Positions 25,616 through 32,906 of a DNA stretch of 64,000 nt are shown here, in pieces (within the stretch, counting starts at the first letter, position 1; the number at the start of each line of letters is the position of its first letter). The DNA lies in contig NZ_JHXD01000011.1 in NCBI RefSeq assembly GCF_000687715.1, forward strand, positions 41,638 to 105,637. Reading direction: 5' to 3'. Both the position numbers and the translations under genes were made by a program. Origin of the DNA: Xylanibacter ruminicola Ga6B6 (lineage in GTDB: Bacteria; Bacteroidota; Bacteroidia; Bacteroidales; Bacteroidaceae). The notes beneath the pieces are model-generated. The model did no database searches and was not told where the DNA came from. It saw only the letters and a program-made list of their open reading frames with translations.

Positions 25616-25782
25616 TGAGTGAACATCATCATCATCATAAAGACGGTTCCAGCCTGTTCAAGCAACGGAGTCTGGCCTCGATACAGCGTAAAAAAGTCAT
25701 CGAGAAGGTGCTAAAAATTACGCTCACAATCATAGCCATCCTCATGGCGCTGGCTGTGATATTTGTCTATACCGTAGGATAG
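25615..25782 (+). CDS. 55-residue single-pass membrane protein with N-terminal His5 run
   Basis: Starts MSEHHHHHKDGSS and overlaps the Wza-like stop by one base (TAATG), strongly suggesting real translation. After a basic stretch (QRSLASIQRKKVIEKVLK) there is one membrane helix (ITLTIIAILMALAVIFVYTVG) at the C-terminus. The positive side suggests N-in topology with the His cluster in the cytoplasm. I do not recognise the family. Its position between wza and the second FimB-like gene suggests a small accessory subunit of the export complex, possibly metal-binding through the histidines (inference). Confidence 0.75.
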   Translation: MSEHHHHHKDGSSLFKQRSLASIQRKKVIEKVLKITLTIIAILMALAVIFVYTVG

Positions 25783-25815
25783 TTCCTATTTATAAAACTA
25801 TAAAACCTATAACTT

Positions 25816-26706
25816 ATGAAAACTAAATTGATTGCCATTGCAGCCCTAGTGCTGCTGGCCGCTGCATGCAGCAGCGAGAGTGAAGTGATTAACCCCGACG
25901 AGCTGGTACCCGTAAAGGTACATGTAAACGAGTTCTCAATCTCGATGTCGGGATTTAACGATGGGCCTGCTAAGACGCGAGCGGATGATGCCGCAAGTTA
26001 TGCGGGCGTTGATGTCCTGCAGTTGGCTATCTATGATGCCGATGGTAAAGCTGTGGTAGATGTAAAGCGTATCAAAGGCGATGGTAGTTACACTTCGTTT
26101 GGAGATTTTACATGCCAGTTGCCTGTTGGTAATTACACCATGGTGGCATTAGGCTATGCCCATTACGATGGTGACGTGTTTACGTTAACCAGCCCTACAG
26201 AAGCGGCCTATACCAGTGAGCGCCCTCGCGAAACGTTTAGTAAGGTGCAGAGTGTACAAGTAACAAATTCAGATGCGGTTGATATCGATGTCACGTTAGA
26301 TCGTATCAGTGCTAAGCTCGAGATCAAATCTACCGATAACCGCCCCGCAGGTATCGATAAGATCCGCACGACGTTTGCAAAAGGCGGCAAAAGCTTCAAC
26401 CCTTCTACAGGATTAGCTCTTACAGATGGTGGTTTTACCCAAACCAATAGTCCTTCTGCGGCAGTAGGCTCTACCATTAACGTAGGTAGTATGCCACTGC
26501 TCTATACCGATGAGGAAACGATGGATATCACCATCGAGGTGCTCGATGCCGGTGACAATGTATTGTTCACCAAAGTGGTACCCAATGTACCGTTTAAACG
26601 CAACAACATAACCACCGTCTCCGGCCCCATCTTCACTGCAGGCTCCTCAGCCTTCGGCTTCAAACTCAACACCACCTGGGGCCCCGGTTACAACGTCACC
26701 TTCTAA
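25816..26706 (+). CDS. Second FimB/Mfa2-like lipoprotein
   Basis: 296 residues, lipobox VLLAAAC. Same overall plan as the lipoprotein at 20890: a LQLAIYDADGKAVVDVKRI strand, a CQLPVGNYTMVALGY strand, a central VDIDVTLDRISAKLEIK strand, and a closing VPFKRNNITTVSGPIF strand. This is the FimB/Mfa2 fimbrial anchor pattern. The two proteins share the design but little sequence. They bracket the wzc-HAD-wza-small protein block. The stop codon lies inside the first of a run of palindromes. Confidence 0.7.
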   Translation: MKTKLIAIAALVLLAAACSSESEVINPDELVPVKVHVNEFSISMSGFNDGPAKTRADDAASYAGVDVLQLAIYDADGKAVVDVKRIKGDGSYTSFGDFTCQLPVGNYTMVALGYAHYDGDVFTLTSPTEAAYTSERPRETFSKVQSVQVTNSDAVDIDVTLDRISAKLEIKSTDNRPAGIDKIRTTFAKGGKSFNPSTGLALTDGGFTQTNSPSAAVGSTINVGSMPLLYTDEETMDITIEVLDAGDNVLFTKVVPNVPFKRNNITTVSGPIFTAGSSAFGFKLNTTWGPGYNVTF

Positions 26707-26832
26707 CCCTGTAAGGGTTAAATATACTAGGGTAGGGCCTCGCCCCTACGACCCCGACGGGGTCTAATAACCTAGCGTAGGGGCTTGCCCCTACGATGTG
26801 TGGCCCACGCGCCACAATAGCCCTGTAGGGGC
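26705..26832. repeat. Cluster of palindromes in the 449-nt gap after the second FimB-like gene
   Basis: The 26707-27155 gap holds no convincing gene. Hairpins in order: AACCCT/AGGGTT (26705-26719), GTAGGG/CCCTAC (26732-26749), ACCCC/GGGGT (26751-26763), CGTAGGGG/CCCCTACG with CTTG loop (26776-26795), a GTGGC/GCCAC pair near 26799-26814 and CCCT/AGGG (26821-26830). The sequence differs from the REP-like units near the RAYT gene, but the style is the same. Confidence 0.65.
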
Positions 26833-26923
26833 GACATAACATGATATATAAATCTAAATATATGTCTGAACGCAAAATGATTAAAAATCGTTAACCGCAA
26901 CGTGCGATTTTCTCTGTTCGTTG

Positions 26924-26956
26924 CAAGGGAGATGCAAGGGAGATGGAAGGGAGATG
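26924..26956 (+). repeat. Three tandem 11-nt repeats
   Basis: CAAGGGAGATG at 26924-26934 and 26935-26945, GAAGGGAGATG at 26946-26956, followed by a partial fourth copy. Confidence 0.75.
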
Positions 26957-27098
26957 AGAGGGACAAGATACGGAGAGAACGAACGGTTAAATATAGTTAA
27001 CGGAATAATAGTGGCGGAAGTGCGTAGCGAGCCCCATGCGGCGGTAGACGCACGAGCGCGTAGCGCGAGTATTAGTGATTTGATAATATAATTTCGGT

Positions 27099-27115
27099 TA
27101 ATCCCCGCGGGATTA
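27099..27115. repeat. Short palindrome upstream of the aminotransferase gene
   Basis: TAATCCC (27099-27105) and GGGATTA (27109-27115), 3-nt loop, 40 nt before the start codon. No T run follows, so it is not a typical terminator; it could be an operator or an RNA hairpin. Confidence 0.5.
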
Positions 27116-27155
27116 TAACATTTGAACGAGAAAGAAACAATTAATAAAACTATAT

Positions 27156-28412
27156 ATGGCTGAAAGAAAACGTATTTATTTGTGCTTAGCGCACATGAGT
27201 GAGGACGGTATTGAGCAGAAATATATCAAAGAAGCATTTGATACCAATTGGGTTGTGCCCCTTGGTCCAAATGTGAATGGTTTCGAGAAAGATCTCGAAG
27301 AGTTCTGCGGGCAGAACAAGCGAGTTGTCGCTTTGTCTGCAGGTACGGCAGCTGTGCATTTGGCATTGCTCGCCTGTGGCGTAGGCCCAGGCGATGAGGT
27401 GTGTGTACAGTCGTTTACATTCTGTGCATCGTCACACCCCATAACATACCTTGGCGCCACTCCCGTGTTCATTGACTCAGAGCGCGAGACATGGAACATG
27501 GATCCAGAGCTGTTGGAGAAGGCCATTATTGACCGTAAGGAGAAGACGGGCAAGTACCCGAAGGCCATTGTGCCGGTGGCTCTGTACGGTATGCCTTACA
27601 AGATTGACCGCATCATGGAGATTGCCAACAAGTATGGCATTCCTGTAGTTGAGGATGCAGCCGAGGGCTTTGGCTCTAAGTTCAATGGTCAGGTGCTTGG
27701 TACGTTTGGTAAGTATGGCGTGCTGAGCTTTAACGGTAACAAGATGATTACAACCTCTGGCGGTGGCGCCCTGATTACCGAGAACGAGGATGAGTGGCGC
27801 GAGATTATGATGTACGCCACACAGTATCGTGAGAGCTATCCATATTATCAGCACGAGAAGATTGGCTATAACTATCGTATGAGTAACATCTGTGCTGGTA
27901 TTGGCCGTGGCCAGATGACGGTGGTGAATGACCATATTGCACACCACAAGCACGTGCAGGCTCTGTATGAAGAGCTGCTGAAGGATGTGAAGGGTGTGAC
28001 TGTTCACAGCCAGCCTGCCACAGGCGGTTACGAAAGTAACTACTGGCTTTGCACCATCACTCTTGATCCATCACTGAAAATCAAGGGTCAGGAGAACGCC
28101 TACAAGACCATCGTGACAGGTGCCGTTGGTGGTGCAGCTGGCGTGATTCATGCTGCTTCGTCGGCAACAACAGATTGTCAGCCGAATGAGAACGTGGAGG
28201 CGCTGCGCGTGTTCATGGATCAGGCTCAGATTGAGGCTCGTCCCGTTTGGAAGCCCATGCACAAGCAGCCGGTTTATAAGAATGCACCCGCATACGTGAA
28301 TGGGGTATCGGAAGATATATTCAAAATCGGCATGTGCCTACCCGCAGGCCCGTACGTGAGTGATGAGGATGTGAAGTATATTGTGGATTGTATCAAGGAA
28401 GCGATTGTATAA
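27156..28412 (+). CDS. DegT/DnrJ/EryC1/StrS-family PLP aminotransferase, PglE-like
   Basis: 418 residues. Family landmarks: VALSAGTAAVHLALLACGV, PGDEVCVQSFTFCASSHPI, VVEDAAEGFGSKF and the PLP-lysine motif SFNGNKMITTSGGGAL. The NGNK-xITTSGGG form of the lysine motif is the one seen in UDP-4-amino-sugar enzymes such as PglE, rather than the FPGKN form of 3-aminotransferases, so a C4-amination of a UDP-4-keto-6-deoxy sugar is favoured (inference). A 25-30 residue extension rich in Ala/Gly (VTGAVGGAAGVIHAASSATT) lies before the C-terminal part. Followed by a REP-like hairpin and galE. Confidence 0.88.
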   Translation: MAERKRIYLCLAHMSEDGIEQKYIKEAFDTNWVVPLGPNVNGFEKDLEEFCGQNKRVVALSAGTAAVHLALLACGVGPGDEVCVQSFTFCASSHPITYLGATPVFIDSERETWNMDPELLEKAIIDRKEKTGKYPKAIVPVALYGMPYKIDRIMEIANKYGIPVVEDAAEGFGSKFNGQVLGTFGKYGVLSFNGNKMITTSGGGALITENEDEWREIMMYATQYRESYPYYQHEKIGYNYRMSNICAGIGRGQMTVVNDHIAHHKHVQALYEELLKDVKGVTVHSQPATGGYESNYWLCTITLDPSLKIKGQENAYKTIVTGAVGGAAGVIHAASSATTDCQPNENVEALRVFMDQAQIEARPVWKPMHKQPVYKNAPAYVNGVSEDIFKIGMCLPAGPYVSDEDVKYIVDCIKEAIV

Positions 28413-28435
28413 TGTCAGGAGCTTGCCTCCTGCCA
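28413..28435. repeat. REP-like hairpin directly after the aminotransferase stop
   Basis: TGTCAGGA (28413-28420) and TCCTGCCA (28428-28435) with a 7-nt loop. Same stem layout and loop length as the REP-like units near the RAYT gene, with the inner G-C pair replaced by A-T. Confidence 0.6.
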
Positions 28436-28451
28436 CGAAGCAAAATAGATA

Positions 28452-29462
28452 ATGAACATACTCTTAACAGGTGGTGCAGGCTACATTGGTAGCCACACCA
28501 TAATAGAACTTGATAAGGCTGGACACAGTGTGGTTGTTGTAGACAACCTGGTGAACAGCAACCCAGAATCTTTGCGACGTGTCGCAAAGATAATCGGAAA
28601 GGAGATTCCTTTCTATGAGGTAGATGTGCGCGATAAGGAAGCACTCTCAAAGGTATTCGATGAGAACAAATTTGATGCAGTCATTCACTTTGCAGGCCTG
28701 AAGGCTGTAGGTGAATCGGTTTCAAAACCTTTGGAGTACTATCATAACAATATGACTGGCACCTTCATCCTTTTGGATGTGATGCGCCAGCATCAGTGTA
28801 AGAATATCATTTTCAGTAGTTCTGCTACAGTCTATGGTGATCCTGCCATTATTCCTATCACAGAAGAATGCCCCAAAGGGCATTGCACCAACCCTTACGG
28901 ACAAACAAAGAGTATGCTTGAAGAGGTTTTGATGGACGTTCAGAAGGCTGATCCAGAATGGAATGTGGTGTTGTTGCGCTATTTCAATCCTATTGGCGCT
29001 CATCAGAGCGGCATGATTGGCGAGAATCCCAATGGCATACCCAACAACCTCATGCCTTATATCACTCAGACTGCTGTAGGCATTCGTAAAGAGCTTGGTA
29101 TCTTTGGTAATGATTACGATACGCCTGATGGTACAGGTGTTCGTGATTATATCCATGTCTGTGATTTGGCTTCTGGCCATGTAGCTGCCTTGAAAGCCAT
29201 AGAGCGCAAGTGTGGCCTTGGCATTTATAACCTTGGCACTGGCCATGGTTATAGTGTTCTTGATGTTGTTAATGCATTTATGAAGGTAAATGGTGTTAAT
29301 GTTCCATACGTTATTAAGCCTCGCAGATCTGGAGATATAGCTACCTGCTATTGCAATCCTGCAAAGGCGAAAGCCGAACTTGGCTGGGAAGCTAAGTATG
29401 GCATTGATGAAATGGTACGCGACAGCTGGATATGGCAAAAGAATAATCCAAATGGATATTAA
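28452..29462 (+). CDS. galE: UDP-glucose 4-epimerase
   Basis: 336 residues, extended SDR. NAD-binding LLTGGAGYIGSHT, then VIHFAGLKAVGESV, catalytic SSSATVYG and YGQTK (Tyr-x-x-x-Lys), and GVRDYIHVCDLA: all typical of GalE. It interconverts UDP-glucose and UDP-galactose (possibly the N-acetyl forms) and supplies galactose to the polysaccharide. A compound hairpin terminator follows, which separates it from ugd. Confidence 0.95.
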   Translation: MNILLTGGAGYIGSHTIIELDKAGHSVVVVDNLVNSNPESLRRVAKIIGKEIPFYEVDVRDKEALSKVFDENKFDAVIHFAGLKAVGESVSKPLEYYHNNMTGTFILLDVMRQHQCKNIIFSSSATVYGDPAIIPITEECPKGHCTNPYGQTKSMLEEVLMDVQKADPEWNVVLLRYFNPIGAHQSGMIGENPNGIPNNLMPYITQTAVGIRKELGIFGNDYDTPDGTGVRDYIHVCDLASGHVAALKAIERKCGLGIYNLGTGHGYSVLDVVNAFMKVNGVNVPYVIKPRRSGDIATCYCNPAKAKAELGWEAKYGIDEMVRDSWIWQKNNPNGY

Positions 29463-29463
29463 T

Positions 29464-29533
29464 GGGGCAGGTTCTTATCAGGGTCTCTCATAAAGAAAAG
29501 GTTCAATAGACCTGATATTCCTGCCCCTTTTTT
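29464..29533 (+). terminator. Compound hairpin terminator or attenuator between galE and ugd
   Basis: Outer arms GGGGCAGG (29464-29471) and CCTGCCCC (29520-29527), inner arms 29476-29486 and 29508-29517 (TATCAGG+TCT with AGA+CCTGATA, one bulge), followed by six T. It lies inside the polysaccharide operon, 22 nt before the ugd start. Confidence 0.85.
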
Positions 29534-29555
29534 GAATTTTAAAAAATCTGAAAAT

Positions 29556-30869
29556 ATGAATATAGCAATTGTAGGTACAGGCTATGTAGGCCTTGTCAGT
29601 GGTACGTGCTTTGCCGAAATGGGAGCACATGTAACGTGTGTAGATGTAGATGCTCAGAAAATTGAGAAGTTGAAAAACGGCATCATGCCTATTTATGAAC
29701 CCGGATTGGAGGAACTGGTAAAACGCAACGTTGGATTTGAGCGTCTGAAGTTCACAACTGATCTGACAGAGATTCTTGATGATGTAGAGGTAGTTTTCAG
29801 TGCCGTAGGCACGCCCCCAGATGAGGACGGCTCTGCCGACCTGAAGTACGTTCTGGCAGTTGCTAAGCAGTTCGGTCAGAATATCAAAAAGTATACCATT
29901 CTGGTGACGAAATCAACCGTACCCGTGGGTACTGCTAAAAAGGTAAAGGCAGCTATTCAGGAAGAGCTGGATAAGCGAGGCGTTGATGTTCCATTCGATG
30001 TTGCGTCTAATCCTGAATTCTTGAAAGAAGGAGCAGCTATTAAGGACTTCATGTCACCCGACCGAGTAGTTGTAGGTACAGAGTCAGAGAAGGCAAAGGA
30101 AGTAATGACGCGACTCTATCGCCCCCTCATGCTCCAGAACTTCCGTGTCATCTTCATGGACATTCCCAGTGCCGAGATGACCAAATATGCAGCCAATGCC
30201 ATGCTCGCTACTCGCATCAGCTTCATGAATGATATAGCCAATCTCTGTGAGCGCGTTGGCGCTAACGTAGATAGCGTGCGTAAAGGCATAGGTACTGACT
30301 CTCGTATTGGCTCCAAGTTCCTCTATGCAGGTTGTGGCTATGGCGGCAGCTGTTTCCCCAAGGACGTAAAGGCTTTGGTTCATACCGGTCTCGACAACGA
30401 GTACCACATGGAAGTCATTGAGGCCGTTGAGCGCGTTAACGAGAAGCAGAAGTCCATCGTCTATGACAAGATTATCAAGATGGCAGGCCCTGTTAAGGGC
30501 AAGACTATTGCAATTATTGGCCTCTCGTTCAAACCCGAGACTGATGACATGCGCGAAGCGCCTGCATTGGTGGTTATCGATAAACTTCTGGCTGATGGAG
30601 CCACCGTTAGAGTCTTCGACCCCATTGCCATGGACGAGTGCAAGCGTCGTATTGGTGATGTAGTAACGTATTGCAAGAATATGTACGATGCTGCCGATGG
30701 TGCAGACGTCTTTGCCTTGATGACAGAATGGCGCCAGTTCCGTATGCCCAGTTGGAACGTCATCAAGAAAGTGATGACGGGCAATGTGGTAGTTGATGGT
30801 CGTAACATCTATGATCGTCAGGAGTTAGAGGAGAATGGTTTCGTATATACTCGCATCGGCGAGAAGTAA
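29556..30869 (+). CDS. ugd: UDP-glucose 6-dehydrogenase
   Basis: 437 residues from MNIAIVGTGYVGLVSG at 29556; a TTG start at 29532 lies in the terminator flank and is rejected. NAD-binding GTGYVGLV, STVPVGT, NPEFLKEG and the catalytic-Cys motif YGGSCFPKDVKAL are present, with the C-terminal FDPIAMDE and LMTEWRQFR. It oxidises UDP-glucose to UDP-glucuronate. A second, different dehydrogenase of this family lies at 60917. No promoter was seen after the preceding terminator, so expression probably depends on read-through. Confidence 0.93.
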   Translation: MNIAIVGTGYVGLVSGTCFAEMGAHVTCVDVDAQKIEKLKNGIMPIYEPGLEELVKRNVGFERLKFTTDLTEILDDVEVVFSAVGTPPDEDGSADLKYVLAVAKQFGQNIKKYTILVTKSTVPVGTAKKVKAAIQEELDKRGVDVPFDVASNPEFLKEGAAIKDFMSPDRVVVGTESEKAKEVMTRLYRPLMLQNFRVIFMDIPSAEMTKYAANAMLATRISFMNDIANLCERVGANVDSVRKGIGTDSRIGSKFLYAGCGYGGSCFPKDVKALVHTGLDNEYHMEVIEAVERVNEKQKSIVYDKIIKMAGPVKGKTIAIIGLSFKPETDDMREAPALVVIDKLLADGATVRVFDPIAMDECKRRIGDVVTYCKNMYDAADGADVFALMTEWRQFRMPSWNVIKKVMTGNVVVDGRNIYDRQELEENGFVYTRIGEK

Positions 30870-30924
30870 ATACTCAATACATTTATTCTTGGAACTATTT
30901 CAGTTGTTAGACTCGTTTAAGTGA

Positions 30925-31548
30925 ATGATACAAACCAAGAAAGATCTTCAGTTTTATATACTAGCCGACCGGATTATGAATGGTAAACCCGAAAAGCGGA
31001 ATGTAAAAGAATTCTTTTTAAGCATCCTATTTGGGGGGGGCATAATTGAGTACTTACATGCGATGAGATGCTATGCGTATTATGCCAACTTATCACATAA
31101 GTGTAGCCCATTGGAGTCAATTATGAAGGCTTACTGGTGGTATAGGTATTATAAATTAGGGGTTAAGTTGGGGTTTACGATAGGTTATAACTCTTTAGGA
31201 TATGGGGTTTTGATACCCCATCATGGTACAATTGTCGTTAATGGGAATGCCCGCGTTGGTAATTTCGCAGTTTTGCATACTTGTACGTGCATAGCTGGTA
31301 AGAAAGAAATAGGTGACTATCTGTATTTTTCAACAGGTTCACAAATAGTGGGAAATATAAACCTCGGAGATGGAATTACAGTAGCATCCCACTCTTTAGT
31401 AAATCATTCGGAAGATTCAAATCTATTATTAGCTGGTGTACCTGCTGTTGTGAAACGTCTTAATTATACTAAGTGGCCAGAAACAGACCGAGTTTATAAT
31501 TCTCGAGTACAAAGAGTGAAGACTTTATTTAATAGGTTTTATAGTTAA
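30925..31548 (+). CDS. Serine-acetyltransferase-like hexapeptide acyltransferase
   Basis: 207 residues, left-handed beta-helix fold: [72 protein letters not shown]. The His in PHHGTIV is the expected catalytic base. Cap or EPS loci often carry such enzymes as sugar O-acetyltransferases. Codon use shifts to A/T here: this is the first gene of the AT-rich island. A run of eight G (31033-31040) early in the gene encodes Gly-Gly-Gly and is a possible on/off switch. Confidence 0.85.
   Translation: MIQTKKDLQFYILADRIMNGKPEKRNVKEFFLSILFGGGIIEYLHAMRCYAYYANLSHKCSPLESIMKAYWWYRYYKLGVKLGFTIGYNSLGYGVLIPHHGTIVVNGNARVGNFAVLHTCTCIAGKKEIGDYLYFSTGSQIVGNINLGDGITVASHSLVNHSEDSNLLLAGVPAVVKRLNYTKWPETDRVYNSRVQRVKTLFNRFYS
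31033..31040 (+). repeat. G8 tract in the coding sequence of the hexapeptide acyltransferase
   Basis: Eight consecutive G at codons 37-39, in an AT-rich context. The present length keeps the reading frame open. Confidence 0.9.
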
Positions 31549-31576
31549 TAAGAAATGCTTTGTAATTTACAAAACT

Positions 31577-32488
31577 ATGAAAGGAATAGTATTAGCTGGC
31601 GGTTCTGGAACACGCCTCTATCCCATTACGAAGGGGGTCAGCAAGCAGTTGCTCCCGATTTACGATAAACCAATGGTATATTATCCGATTTCTGCCCTAA
31701 TGTTAGCAGGAATACGTGATATACTTATCATAAGTACCCCTTTCGACTTGCCAGGATTCAAACGCCTGTTGGGTGATGGTAGTGACTATGGCGTTCATTT
31801 TGAGTATGCTGAACAGCCTTCACCGGATGGGCTTGCACAGGCATTTATTATTGGTGAGAAATTCATAGGCAATGACTCTGCCTGCTTAGTCCTAGGTGAT
31901 AATATTTTCTATGGCGCAGGCTTTACAAAGCTGTTGCGAAATGCAGTAGAAGATGCTGATAAGAACAGCAAGGCTACAGTCTTTGGTTATTGGGTGTCTG
32001 ATCCCGAGCGTTATGGTGTAGCTGAATTCGACAAGGAGGGGAATTGCCTTAGTATTGAGGAAAAACCAAAAGAGCCGAAATCCAACTATGCTGTTGTAGG
32101 TCTTTACTTTTATCCGAACAAGGTGGTTGAAGTTGCTAAGAACATCAAACCAAGCGCAAGAGGCGAATTGGAAATCACCACTGTCAATCAAGAATTCCTG
32201 AATGATGGTGAATTGAAAGTACAGGTCTTTGGTCGTGGCTTTGCTTGGCTGGATACAGGCACACATGATTCTCTGGCAGAGGCATCTACCTTTGTTGAAG
32301 TCATTGAAAAGCGCCAAGGCTTGAAGGTCGCTTGCTTGGAAGGTATTGCCTATCGCAATGGTTGGATTTCAGAGGAGTGTATGCGAGAGATTGCCAAACC
32401 CATGCTGAAAAACCAGTATGGTCAGTATCTGTTGAAGGTGATTGATGAGATGAAAGAAGACGTTAATTCAGAAACCTTTAGAAGATAG
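31577..32488 (+). CDS. rmlA: Glucose-1-phosphate thymidylyltransferase
   Basis: 303 residues. Nucleotide-binding signature [18 protein letters not shown], then [40 protein letters not shown] and [12 protein letters not shown], all diagnostic of RmlA/RfbA. It makes dTDP-glucose from glucose 1-phosphate and dTTP, the first step to the dTDP-3-amino-3,6-dideoxyhexose made by the fdt-type genes just downstream. The next enzyme, RmlB (dTDP-glucose 4,6-dehydratase), is not encoded in the window. Confidence 0.96.
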   Translation: MKGIVLAGGSGTRLYPITKGVSKQLLPIYDKPMVYYPISALMLAGIRDILIISTPFDLPGFKRLLGDGSDYGVHFEYAEQPSPDGLAQAFIIGEKFIGNDSACLVLGDNIFYGAGFTKLLRNAVEDADKNSKATVFGYWVSDPERYGVAEFDKEGNCLSIEEKPKEPKSNYAVVGLYFYPNKVVEVAKNIKPSARGELEITTVNQEFLNDGELKVQVFGRGFAWLDTGTHDSLAEASTFVEVIEKRQGLKVACLEGIAYRNGWISEECMREIAKPMLKNQYGQYLLKVIDEMKEDVNSETFRR

Positions 32489-32490
32489 CT

Positions 32491-32901
32491 ATGACAACAA
32501 TCGAGAATGTAAATATAATAGAACTACCAAAGTTCACTGACCCACGAGGAAACCTTTCTTTTGTGGAGCAGTTGAATCATATACCTTTTGAAATCAAGCG
32601 GACATATTGGCTTTATGATGTTCCTGGTGGGGAATGTCGTGGTGGTCATGCATATAAAGAAAACAAAGAATTCATTATTGCTTTATCTGGTAGTTTTGAT
32701 GTTATTATTGAGGATGGGGTAAATAAAAAAGTATTTCATTTAAATAGGTCATACTATGGCCTATTCGTTCCTAAAGGTCTGTGGCGTGAGATGGATAATT
32801 TTTCAACAAACTCATTAGCATTAATTCTGTCTTCTACAAAATATGATGTAAAAGACTATATTCGTGATTATAACGAATATTTGGTTTTTAAAGGATTATA
32901 G
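32491..32901 (+). CDS. FdtA/QdtA-like cupin, dTDP-sugar 3,4-ketoisomerase homologue with altered active site
   Basis: 136 residues, single cupin of the WxcM/FdtA family ([68 protein letters not shown]). In FdtA and QdtA the catalytic signature is H-A-H-K; here the second His is Tyr (GGHAYKEN). A second copy at 34024 keeps H-A-H-K. This one may therefore have a different reaction or stereochemical outcome, or be inactive (inference). Two bases after rmlA. Confidence 0.85.
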   Translation: MTTIENVNIIELPKFTDPRGNLSFVEQLNHIPFEIKRTYWLYDVPGGECRGGHAYKENKEFIIALSGSFDVIIEDGVNKKVFHLNRSYYGLFVPKGLWREMDNFSTNSLALILSSTKYDVKDYIRDYNEYLVFKGL

Positions 32902-32906
32902 TAAAC

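Noticed and set aside
25615..25650. His5 codons as a cloning-tag artefact
   Set aside because: The run is embedded in a coupled native frame within an operon, with no vector sequence around it.
26772..26966. 64-residue minus-strand frame in the 449-nt gap
   Set aside because: Built of palindromes and tandem repeats; no promoter, no homology pattern.
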